Below are positions 1-6,574 of a stretch of DNA of 13,212 nucleotides, piece by piece (the first letter of the stretch is position 1; every line of letters starts with the position of its first letter). The stretch is from the NCBI GenBank assembly GCA_037443425.1, contig JBBIOI010000094.1, positions 1 through 13,212 on the forward strand, read 5' to 3'. The notes beneath the pieces were generated by a model. It saw only the letters and a program-made list of their open reading frames with translations. It searched no databases and had not been told where the DNA came from. Position numbers and translations under genes: made by a program. This DNA is from JBBIOI01 sp037443425 (GTDB taxonomy: Bacteria; Desulfobacterota; BSN033; UBA1163).

Positions 1-777
1 TCCTTCTCTTATGTATTTCTTTTAGGGATTCTTTTTGACCGATTTTTTAATTGTTACAATAAAAAATTATCAAAGGATTTTTTTAAATTGCTTAGTTTCG
101 CTGTTTTTTTACTTCTCATGTTTGGTTATTCTTACATGACTATATATCAAAATACTATCTGGCGAAATAGCTATACTTTATGGGCGGATGCTGTGGAGAA
201 GCATCCGGAGAGCAATACAGCGAATGCCATGATGGGTGTGGTTTATATGGATCTCGGAATGTATGAGAAGGCTGTAGGATACCTTGAAAAGGCAGTTCAG
301 ATCCTTCCATATGATTATCAATCAAGAAACAATCTTGGAATTGTATATGGAAAATTGGGAGAACCTGAAAAGGCATACAGAGAACTGACATTGGCAATGA
401 GATTAAAGCCAGAGGATGACGATATAAAAATTAATCTCTCGCTCTTCTTCCTCAGGCAGAAAGAATATCAAAAAGCAGAGGAAATCCTAAAATATTTAAT
501 TAATAAAAACCCTAAAAATGCACAGCTTTATTACAGGCTTTCATATGTTTATAAGGAAATGGGTAATTATGAGATGGCCATTTCTGAGTTGAAGAAGGCC
601 TCTAAATTAGCACCTAACATTATTAATCCATATGAAGAGATTGGAAATATCTATGCAAGCAGATTAAAAGATCCAGAAAAGGCTATCTACTATTATTCTA
701 AAGGGATTGAAATGGCTCCAAAGGCAAAGGAGATAATAGAAGAACTGAGATGGATGGTCCAAGACTTACAGAGATAG
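1..777 (+). CDS. Membrane protein with C-terminal TPR repeats, 5' end outside the window
   Basis: The frame is open from base 1 with no stop, so the TTG at 88 is an internal leucine codon and the gene begins upstream; 258 residues are visible. They show the end of one hydrophobic segment (residues 1-13), another membrane segment (about 29-48), then a short linker with RNSYTLWADAVEKHP and five TPR units (about residues 71-242), each with the usual G/Y/A/P spacing. Hydrophobic multi-span region, then a W/R-rich linker, then TPRs is the layout of membrane TPR proteins related to GT-C type glycosyltransferases; the catalytic part is not visible, so glycosyl transfer is only an inference. The TPRs probably sit outside the cytoplasm and bind proteins. 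Only 44 bp separate it from the prepilin peptidase, so co-transcription is plausible. Confidence is high for a TPR membrane protein and low for any enzymatic role. Confidence 0.85.
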   Translation, partial: SFSYVFLLGILFDRFFNCYNKKLSKDFFKLLSFAVFLLLMFGYSYMTIYQNTIWRNSYTLWADAVEKHPESNTANAMMGVVYMDLGMYEKAVGYLEKAVQILPYDYQSRNNLGIVYGKLGEPEKAYRELTLAMRLKPEDDDIKINLSLFFLRQKEYQKAEEILKYLINKNPKNAQLYYRLSYVYKEMGNYEMAISELKKASKLAPNIINPYEEIGNIYASRLKDPEKAIYYYSKGIEMAPKAKEIIEELRWMVQDLQR

Positions 778-821
778 ATTGAGGAACTATGGAATAATTA
801 GGAAGAATGTGGGGTAATTAA

Positions 822-1583
822 ATGCTAATCTTTATTTCATTTCTATTTGGGGCAATTGTTGGAAGTTTCCTGAATGTCTGTGTTTATAGGCTTCCAAGAG
901 AGGAATCAATTGTTTTTCCAGGGTCTCATTGTCCCTATTGCAAAACACCCATTCGATTTTATGATAACATTCCTATAATAAGTTACATATTGTTAAGAGG
1001 TAAATGTCGTTACTGTAGCCACATTATATCTCCTCAATATCCTATTATAGAAGGGCTAACAGCATTTAGTTCTGTCTTACTGTTTATTAAGTATGGAATT
1101 TCTCTAAATTATCTCATATATTTTGCCTTTGTTTCTGCATTGATTGTAATAACGGTAATCGATCTTTATCACCAAATTATACCTGATGTGATTAGCCTCC
1201 CTGGAATAGGGGTAGGTTTATTATCCTCTTTGATATTGTCCAATATAACTTTCTGGGAATCTCTCATAGGAATAATTTCAGGGGGAGGCATTCTCTTTTT
1301 AGTTGCTGTAGGCTACCAATGGCTTTTCAAGAGAGAAGGAATGGGAGGAGGAGATGTAAAGCTCCTTGCCATGATAGGTGCATTTTTGGGGTGGAAATCT
1401 GTTTTTCTTACAATCATCCTTAGCTCTTTTATTGGATCGGTTGTTGGAATTGTTTTGATTGCAATAAAAGGAAAGAATCTTAAATATGCTATTCCATTTG
1501 GTCCATTTCTTTCTCTTGGAGCAGTCATAAGTCTTTTTTATCAAAACGAGATTATTTACTGGTATCTTAGATTCAGAGGATGA
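822..1583 (+). CDS. pilD: Prepilin peptidase / N-methyltransferase (PilD, type IV leader peptidase)
   Basis: Bifunctional inner-membrane aspartyl protease that cuts the leader of type IV prepilins after Gly and N-methylates the new N-terminus. The 253 residues are a normal length. The N-terminal domain has the signature GSFLNVCVYRLP (residues 14-25) and a complete tetracysteine site (C37, C40, C62, C65) expected to bind zinc. The peptidase_A24 part has both catalytic aspartates: D114 in the TVID motif and D178 in GGGD (175-178). FGPFL at 226-230 is a further family motif, and the rest is hydrophobic with several membrane helices. The ATG at 822 is the first in-frame start after a stop directly upstream, and MLxFxxFLFGAIVGSFLNVC is the usual N-terminus; the ribosome site is weak (GGGG). 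Its stop overlaps the next start as ATGA. The six prepilin-like proteins downstream are its obvious local substrates. Confidence 0.96.
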   Translation: MLIFISFLFGAIVGSFLNVCVYRLPREESIVFPGSHCPYCKTPIRFYDNIPIISYILLRGKCRYCSHIISPQYPIIEGLTAFSSVLLFIKYGISLNYLIYFAFVSALIVITVIDLYHQIIPDVISLPGIGVGLLSSLILSNITFWESLIGIISGGGILFLVAVGYQWLFKREGMGGGDVKLLAMIGAFLGWKSVFLTIILSSFIGSVVGIVLIAIKGKNLKYAIPFGPFLSLGAVISLFYQNEIIYWYLRFRG

Positions 1584-3256
1584 AGTATCTAAAGTGGCTT
1601 TTTAAAAAGATTGATTTGGGACTCAGGACAGAGGTAATCATCAATATCTCTATCCTTATGCTTGCTGCCATTATCCTTATCGGATTTTCAATCTCAAAGA
1701 TTACTGAGAGGAACGCAATTAATGAGAGGATAAGGTATGGCGAAGCTATTGCTCAAATCTTTCAATCTTCAATCCATTTTATTTTAAAAAACGAAAATGA
1801 ATATTCGTTGAATAAATCCTCGGTCAGAGATAAAATTCAAGATTTAATTCAAGTAAATTTTAGAGAAAAAGGTTTTAACGATTTAATTATAGTAGATAAC
1901 CAATTAAATGTAATTGCGAGCAAAAAAAAAGAGTTAATAGGTCAAATATTAAAACTTCCCCTATTAGAAAATTCGATTCAGAGTGGTCAATTCAATAGCG
2001 AGATTGATAAATCGGGTAGCTTTCTTTCAACTCATTACAGGAAAATAGCCATCTATGGACCTTTATGGTTTGAAGGTAAGCTTATAGGAGGTCTTAAGGT
2101 AGAAATACCACTTGGAAACCTGATGATGAATATACTGGAAACAAAGAAACTCATCTTAATAACGATTCTTCTTGATGCACTCGTTCTCATTGTTTTTGGA
2201 AGTTTCCTACTATCCCGGGTGATGGTTACACCATTAAAAGAGCTTGTTCGTTTAACTCAAAAGATTAGCGAAGGAGATTTCAATCAAAAAATAGAAATAA
2301 AATCTAAAAACGAAATCGGACAACTCATCTCCTCTTTCAACAGGATGACAGAAAAACTCAGAGAAAATCAAGAGGCATTGGAGAAACATTTAGAATCGCT
2401 AGAATCAACAAATAGAAAGTTAAAACAAGCCCAGGAAGAATTACTAAGAACAGAGAAACTTGCATCTATTGGAAGATTTGCTGCAGGTGTTGCCCATGAA
2501 GTAGGTAATCCTCTTGGTGCAATTCTTGGCTATACAAGTATTCTACAAAGAGACGGGATAGACCGCGAGGAGGCAAAAGATTATTTAAAAAGGATAGAGA
2601 GAGAGATTGAACGTATAAATCGTATCGTAAGAGAACTGCTCGATTTTGCAAGACCATCCAAGATGGAAATTAAAGATGTAGATATAAATCAAGTTTTAAA
2701 GAATGTATTATCCCTTCTCTCCTATCAGAAGAATTTTAAAAATATTGAATCCATACTGGAATTCAAACAAGATTTACCAAAGGTAAAAGGAGATGAAAAT
2801 CAGATTTCTCAGGTTTTTATAAATATAATTCTTAACGCTGTAGATGCGATGCCAAATGGTGGGAGGCTGACCATAAAAACTGAGGACCTGACAGTAGGCT
2901 CTACATTTTTGGGTAATATTCAAAATCTAAATCCACCAAGACGCAGGAGTGATCCTGAGGAAGCAGATTTTTCACAGATGAGAAGGCCTGATCCATGGGC
3001 AACCTTCTTTACTAAATTTACAAAGGGAGACCAATTGGTAAAGGTCAGGATTAGTGATACAGGTGTAGGAATAAAAAAAGAGGATATAAAAAAGATATTT
3101 GATCCATTTTTTACAACAAAATCTCCAGATAAAGGTACAGGTCTTGGTTTATCTATATCGTTAAGGATTGTTGAATCATTGGGAGGAGAAATAAAGGTAG
3201 AAAGTGAAGAGGGTAGGGGAACAAGTTTTGAAGTTTACTTTCCTGTAAGGGCATAA
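1580..3256 (+). CDS. Membrane sensor histidine kinase, likely partner of the adjacent NtrC-type regulator (PilS-like role)
   Basis: 558-residue sensor kinase. Order: short cytoplasmic N-terminus, TM1 (about 18-38), extracytoplasmic sensor of about 150 residues (39-188) resembling a single Cache-type domain, TM2 (about 189-211), HAMP (about 212-262), coiled coil (to about 290), HisKA with H306 in AHEVGNPL, and HATPase_c with N415/N419, DTGVG (493-497), the FDPFF/TTK stretch (508-514) and GTGLGL (519-524). All catalytic boxes look intact. There is no PAS domain, and only two membrane spans, unlike the six-span PilS of Pseudomonas, so the function is PilS-like by position only. A basic/proline-rich insert of about 45 residues (441-486) lies between the N and G1 boxes. 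The start overlaps the pilD stop (ATGA), with AGAGG directly against the ATG, suggesting translational coupling. Expected role: autophosphorylate on H306 and phosphorylate D54 of the next gene's product. Confidence 0.93.
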   Translation: MKYLKWLFKKIDLGLRTEVIINISILMLAAIILIGFSISKITERNAINERIRYGEAIAQIFQSSIHFILKNENEYSLNKSSVRDKIQDLIQVNFREKGFNDLIIVDNQLNVIASKKKELIGQILKLPLLENSIQSGQFNSEIDKSGSFLSTHYRKIAIYGPLWFEGKLIGGLKVEIPLGNLMMNILETKKLILITILLDALVLIVFGSFLLSRVMVTPLKELVRLTQKISEGDFNQKIEIKSKNEIGQLISSFNRMTEKLRENQEALEKHLESLESTNRKLKQAQEELLRTEKLASIGRFAAGVAHEVGNPLGAILGYTSILQRDGIDREEAKDYLKRIEREIERINRIVRELLDFARPSKMEIKDVDINQVLKNVLSLLSYQKNFKNIESILEFKQDLPKVKGDENQISQVFINIILNAVDAMPNGGRLTIKTEDLTVGSTFLGNIQNLNPPRRRSDPEEADFSQMRRPDPWATFFTKFTKGDQLVKVRISDTGVGIKKEDIKKIFDPFFTTKSPDKGTGLGLSISLRIVESLGGEIKVESEEGRGTSFEVYFPVRA

Positions 3257-3271
3257 TCAGGAGGTTTCAAT

Positions 3272-4660
3272 ATGAGTCAAAAAAGAATTTTAATTATAGA
3301 TGATGAAGAAAGTTTCCGTCATATGCTTTCAATAATACTAAGTAAAGAAGGCTACGAGGTTGAAACAGCCCCAGATGGAGAGGAAGCACTTCAAAAATTA
3401 TCGTCATTTTCTTTTGACCATGTTCTATGTGATATTAGAATGCCAAAGATGGATGGAATGGAATTTTTAAAAGAATTAAAAAAACTTGGAATTGAGACAA
3501 CTATCATTATGATGTCTGCTTATGGAACAATTGATATTGCAATTGAAGCAATGAAACTTGGGGCATATGACTATATTTCAAAACCTTTTAAACCCGATGA
3601 AATTGTACTTACCCTGAGAAAGGCAGAAGAGAGAGAACAATTAAGAAAGGAAAATCGCCTTTTAAGAAAAGAGATTCAAAAGGAATATGGGTTCGATAAC
3701 ATAATAAGTAAGAATGAAAAGATGTTAAAGATTTTTGATACAATAAAAAAGGTTGCGCCTTATAAATCCACAATCCTAATTACTGGAGAGAGTGGAACGG
3801 GAAAGGAATTAGTAGCAAGGGCTCTTCATTTTAATAGCAATAGGGCTGGAAACCCATTTATTGCAGTAAATTGTGGGGCAATTCCAGAGAATTTATTAGA
3901 AAGTGAGCTTTTTGGTCATGCAAAGGGTGCCTTTACAGATGCAATAAGAATGAAAAAAGGACTATTTGAGGAAGCAGATGGAGGAACACTCTTCCTTGAT
4001 GAAATAGGGGAACTACCACCACAATTACAGGTAAAATTACTAAGGGTTCTTCAGGAGGGAGAGATTCGCAGAATTGGCGAGTCCAAGCCCATTAAGGTTG
4101 ATGTTAGAATTGTAGCTGCCACGGTAAAAGACCTTGCAAAAGAAGTAAGTGAGGGTAAATTCAGAGACGATCTCTACTACAGATTAAATGTTTTGCACAT
4201 TCATATTCCGCCTTTAAGGGAAAGGAAAGAGGATATTCCGCACCTTGTTAACCACTTTATTAAAAAATATAGTGAATCGATTAATAAAAATGTAACAGGA
4301 ATTGATTCAAAAGCTCTAAATGCCCTGATGAATTATAAATGGTACGGGAACGTGAGAGAATTGGAAAATACGATTGAAAGGGCAGTTGTACTGGCAGATG
4401 GAGATACAATAGAGCTCGGACATCTACCGATTGAGATTCAGGAATATAAAGAAGAAGTTAATCTTTCCATACCAGAAGAAATTGAAGATGAAGACTTTTC
4501 TATTAAAAAGGCAACAAAAATTTTAGAAACCAATTTAATTAAAAAGGCATTAAAAAAGGCAAAAGGAAACCATACACAAGCATCAAAAATTCTTGAAATA
4601 AGCCACAGGGCACTTCTATATAAAATTAAAGAATATGGAATAGACGAAAGTAGTCTGTAA
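3272..4660 (+). CDS. pilR: NtrC-family sigma54-dependent response regulator (PilR-like)
   Basis: 462-residue activator with three complete domains. The receiver (about 5-118) has acidic residues D10/D11, phospho-acceptor D54 in CDIRMP, S82 and K104. The AAA+ domain (about 143-375) has Walker A GESGTGKE (172-179), the sigma54-contact loop as GAFTDA (219-224, a one-residue variant of GAFTGA also met in other family members), Walker B LFLDE (240-244) and FRDDLYYRLNV (298-307). The C-terminus (about 411-456) is a Fis-type helix-turn-helix. A strong AGGAGG lies at 3259-3265, with a 15-bp gap after the kinase gene. It should hydrolyse ATP to open sigma54 promoters when phosphorylated by the kinase. 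The sigma54-type promoter just downstream, ahead of the minor pilins, fits a PilR role. The architecture is certain; the name pilR is inferred from context, because AtoC/ZraR-type regulators look alike. Confidence 0.93.
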   Translation: MSQKRILIIDDEESFRHMLSIILSKEGYEVETAPDGEEALQKLSSFSFDHVLCDIRMPKMDGMEFLKELKKLGIETTIIMMSAYGTIDIAIEAMKLGAYDYISKPFKPDEIVLTLRKAEEREQLRKENRLLRKEIQKEYGFDNIISKNEKMLKIFDTIKKVAPYKSTILITGESGTGKELVARALHFNSNRAGNPFIAVNCGAIPENLLESELFGHAKGAFTDAIRMKKGLFEEADGGTLFLDEIGELPPQLQVKLLRVLQEGEIRRIGESKPIKVDVRIVAATVKDLAKEVSEGKFRDDLYYRLNVLHIHIPPLRERKEDIPHLVNHFIKKYSESINKNVTGIDSKALNALMNYKWYGNVRELENTIERAVVLADGDTIELGHLPIEIQEYKEEVNLSIPEEIEDEDFSIKKATKILETNLIKKALKKAKGNHTQASKILEISHRALLYKIKEYGIDESSL

Positions 4661-4699
4661 AAATTTCATGACTTTTTGTCAAAATTTGTTATTTTTTTT
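4661..4699 (+). terminator. Probable weak Rho-independent terminator after the pilR-like gene
   Basis: Directly after the stop codon, AAATTT (4661-4666) and TGAC (4669-4672) can pair with GTCA (4678-4681) and AAATTT (4682-4687). This gives a 10-bp stem with a 2-nt bulge (4667-4668) and a TTTTT loop. A T-rich run follows (4689-4699, one A). Few G-C pairs make it weak, but position and T-tract fit termination between the regulatory operon and the sigma54 promoter. The TGAC-N5-GTCA core could instead be an activator-binding palindrome about 136 bp upstream of that promoter. Confidence 0.45.
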
Positions 4700-4814
4700 A
4701 AAATATTTATTTTGATAATCCCATGTAAAAATCTAAAATCCCCCAAAATAAACCTAACCTATTAATTTTTAATAGAATTTTAAAATTGTTTTTTGAAAAA
4801 AAAGCATATTCCCC

Positions 4815-4831
4815 TTGGTATACCTTTTGCT
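4815..4831 (+). promoter_or_regulatory. Sigma54 (-24/-12) promoter of the first minor-pilin cluster
   Basis: The sequence TTGGTATACCTTTTGCT has the invariant GG (4817-4818) and GC (4829-4830) separated by exactly 10 bases, with TTGC at the -12 element and T before GG, matching the TGGCAC-N5-TTGC pattern. The predicted start of transcription is near 4842, 30 bp before the TTG start of the pilV-like gene, which leaves room for its Shine-Dalgarno site. An NtrC-type sigma54 activator is encoded immediately upstream, and PilR control of pilus genes through sigma54 is established in other bacteria. Confidence 0.72.
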
Positions 4832-4856
4832 TTAATGATTTACAAAAAACAAAGAT

Positions 4857-4874
4857 AGGAGAGGATGTAACTTG
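4857..4874 (+). promoter_or_regulatory. Ribosome binding site fixing a TTG start for the pilV-like gene
   Basis: AGGAGAGG (4857-4864) lies 7 nt before TTG at 4872. The ATG at 4865 is followed at once by TAA, and the in-frame ATG at 4893 would leave only Met-Gly before the cleavage site, too short for a prepilin leader. The TTG gives a basic nine-residue leader (MKKFKKSMG). Confidence 0.75.
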
Positions 4875-5234
4875 AAAAAGTTTAAAAAATCGATGGGTTT
4901 TACATTAATTGAAGTCTTGATCTCCTTAGTAATTCTTTCTCTTTCGCTATTAGCACTGGCAGGATTGATGGTTATTACAACTAAAAACAACTCTTTTGGG
5001 AACTATCTAACAGAGGCAGTTACACTTGCTCAGGATAAACTTGAAGAACTTAGGGCTATTAATTGGAATAATATTGTATCTGGTGCTGATACAAAAAAGG
5101 GAGCCACTCAGATTGACTTTAATAGGAGCTGGAATGTTTCTACAAATGGAAGTATTAAGACGATAGAAATAACTGTTGATTGGAATGATAAAACAAATCA
5201 CTCTATAAGGCTTCTTTCTGTAGTTACACAATAA
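4872..5234 (+). CDS. pilV: Minor pilin, PilV family (cluster 1)
   Basis: 120-residue type IV minor prepilin. The leader MKKFKKSMG is followed by the processing site G|FTLIEV with Glu at mature position 5, then a hydrophobic helix to about residue 35. The post-helix stretch with AQDKLEELRAINW (about 54-66) is typical of PilV-type proteins. The rest is a short beta-rich globular domain with alternating T/N/I/V residues. It starts with TTG preceded by a good Shine-Dalgarno. PilD should cleave and methylate it; PilV-type proteins join the initiation/tip complex rather than the pilus shaft. It is the first gene after the sigma54 promoter, 19 bp before the pilW-like gene. A paralogue occurs at 11501-11860. 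The family call is good; a GspI-like pseudopilin is the alternative. Confidence 0.88.
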   Translation: MKKFKKSMGFTLIEVLISLVILSLSLLALAGLMVITTKNNSFGNYLTEAVTLAQDKLEELRAINWNNIVSGADTKKGATQIDFNRSWNVSTNGSIKTIEITVDWNDKTNHSIRLLSVVTQ

Positions 5235-5253
5235 TATTTTTTGAGGAAGACCA

Positions 5254-5919
5254 ATGAAAATAAATAATAGAAAAGGAATTACGCTTATAGAGCTTCTTGT
5301 TGCACTTATTGTTCTCGGTCTAACTATTGCTGGAATTTATCGACTTTTTATCGCCCAAACAAAGGCTTATACAATCCAGGATCAGGTTGTTGAGGTTCAA
5401 CAGGGAATTAGAGCAGCTATGGAGATTCTTTTAAGAGATCTTCGAATGGCAGGTTTTGATGATGATAGTCCAACTTCGAACATTTCAGTTATAACCCCAT
5501 TGGTTGTGGGAGACGAATCAATAGCAGTAAGTTACGAATATGACTCTAACACACTATATACAGTTTCCTATTGGAGAGATTCAAATACTCAAAAACTATT
5601 TAGACAAAGGATAATAACAAAAAATGATGGAACAAGCACAACAGAAAGTCCTGAGTGTATACTTGAAAATGTGGACCAATTAAGTTTCAGATACGGGGTT
5701 GACGGAAATGATGATAAAGCTATGGATGACAGAAATGGAAATGGAGTAATTGATGAAGAGGATTGGATTTCTTCAGGGACTGTTTCTTTAGAAAATGCAA
5801 AAGTGGTGGCTGTTAAGGTTATATTAAGTGCAAGAACACAGGAAGTAAACGAAGACATTAAGATAATTTCACCGAGGATTATGACGTCAGCAGTAACTCT
5901 GAGAAATTTATGTATGTAA
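5254..5919 (+). CDS. pilW: Minor pilin, PilW family, with an EF-hand-like loop (cluster 1)
   Basis: 221-residue prepilin with leader MKINNRKG, cleavage site G|ITLIEL (Glu at mature +5) and a hydrophobic helix to about residue 34. The amphipathic continuation includes the PilW-type pattern VQQGIRAAMEILLRDLRMAGF (about 48-68). The C-terminal strand ends in SAVTLRNLC, like other PilW proteins. An unusual feature is residues 159-170 (DRNGNGVIDEED), a near-canonical EF-hand/dockerin calcium loop with ligand residues at positions 1, 3, 5, 9 and 12. No such loop is seen in the visible paralogue at 11866-12741. GAGGA at 5243-5247 serves as ribosome site. It should sit at the pilus tip with PilV, PilX and PilY1. 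A repeat element separates it from pilX. Confidence 0.9.
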   Translation: MKINNRKGITLIELLVALIVLGLTIAGIYRLFIAQTKAYTIQDQVVEVQQGIRAAMEILLRDLRMAGFDDDSPTSNISVITPLVVGDESIAVSYEYDSNTLYTVSYWRDSNTQKLFRQRIITKNDGTSTTESPECILENVDQLSFRYGVDGNDDKAMDDRNGNGVIDEEDWISSGTVSLENAKVVAVKVILSARTQEVNEDIKIISPRIMTSAVTLRNLCM

Positions 5920-5950
5920 CTGATTTTTTACTAAACGTTTTTATTAATCA

Positions 5951-6054
5951 GTCATTGCGGGTAACCAAAAAGGGGGGGTGGCAATCTCATAGATTCCTCG
6001 CTCCGCTCGGAACGACAATTTGGAAGAGATTGCTTCGGCTTCGCCTCGCAATGA
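5951..6054 (-). repeat. Compound palindromic repeat, copy 1 (between pilW and pilX)
   Basis: G+C-rich element in an A/T-rich gap. Outer ends TCATTGCG (5952-5959) and CGCAATGA (6047-6054) are perfect inverted repeats, as are inner GCAATCTC (5981-5988) and GAGATTGC (6026-6033). The middle (5989-6016) holds a second palindromic module with ATTCC/GGAAT arms. Bases 5989-6054, reverse-complemented, match 9622-9687 at 64 of 66 positions. The 5' module is altered and carries a run of seven G (5972-5978). It resembles non-autonomous MITE/REP-like hairpin elements; if transcribed it would fold strongly between pilW and pilX. Confidence 0.85.
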
Positions 6055-6085
6055 TAATCTAAAATTTAAATCGGAGGATTAAAAC

Positions 6086-6574
6086 ATGTATAATAAACAT
6101 TTAATTATAAAAAATCAATCAGGTGTAGCAATGGTGATAGCACTCATAATGATAATCGTTTTAACTTTAATTGGTCTTGCTTCAACTTTTACATCTACCT
6201 TTGAAATTAAGCTTTCTGGAAATAAAAGGGGAGCAACCGATGCCTTCTATGCAGCAGATAGTGGAGTCCAGGTAGTTATGGCAAATATTGAAAACTTTGA
6301 CCTGCCTGGCAAATATGAAAATAATAAATATAATCCCTTTAAAGATCCAAACAATCCTAATCCTACAAAGGCCAAGGCTGAAATAACCTACATTGATTCA
6401 CAGGAGGGAGCTCCAAGAGGGCTTGGATTCAGTGCAACAGGAAATTACGAATTCAGGTATTATTTAATTGAATCAACAGGATATGATCAGTCTGACCTGA
6501 GTCCAATAAAATCCACCTGCACGGTTCAACAGAAAGTAGTTAGACTTATTCCTACATTACAGGGAGGAAATTAA
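6086..6574 (+). CDS. pilX: Minor pilin, PilX family (cluster 1)
   Basis: 162-residue protein with a PilX N-terminal domain: basic leader ending NQSG (residues 10-13), cleavage G|VAMVIALIMI, a hydrophobic helix to about residue 36, then the hallmark AFYAADSG (53-60) followed by a variable globular part. Mature position 5 is Ile, not Glu; absence of Glu5 is known for GspK-type tip subunits, and the other PilX-like protein in this window shows the same. GGAGG at 6072-6076 is a strong ribosome site 9 nt from the ATG. The stop overlaps the pilY1 start (TAATG), so the two are translationally coupled. Expected role: tip minor pilin that helps present PilY1. It lies just inside the pair of inverted repeats, so it may be transcriptionally partly separate from pilV-pilW. 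Confidence 0.88.
   Translation: MYNKHLIIKNQSGVAMVIALIMIIVLTLIGLASTFTSTFEIKLSGNKRGATDAFYAADSGVQVVMANIENFDLPGKYENNKYNPFKDPNNPNPTKAKAEITYIDSQEGAPRGLGFSATGNYEFRYYLIESTGYDQSDLSPIKSTCTVQQKVVRLIPTLQGGN

Noticed and set aside
155..397. Open frame on the - strand across the TPR gene
   Set aside because: Antisense to clear TPR repeats, without start signals or recognisable features; the same holds for the other - strand frames across the window.
4669..4681. TGAC-N5-GTCA as a PilR-binding site
   Set aside because: It is better explained as the tip of the terminator stem that follows the pilR-like stop; only a single copy is seen.
4893..4895. ATG at 4893 as the start of the first pilV-like gene
   Set aside because: It would leave a two-residue leader, while TTG at 4872 has a correct Shine-Dalgarno and a basic leader.
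5951..6054. CRISPR array or insertion sequence
   Set aside because: No regular direct repeats with spacers and no transposase frame; the element is a short palindromic repeat.
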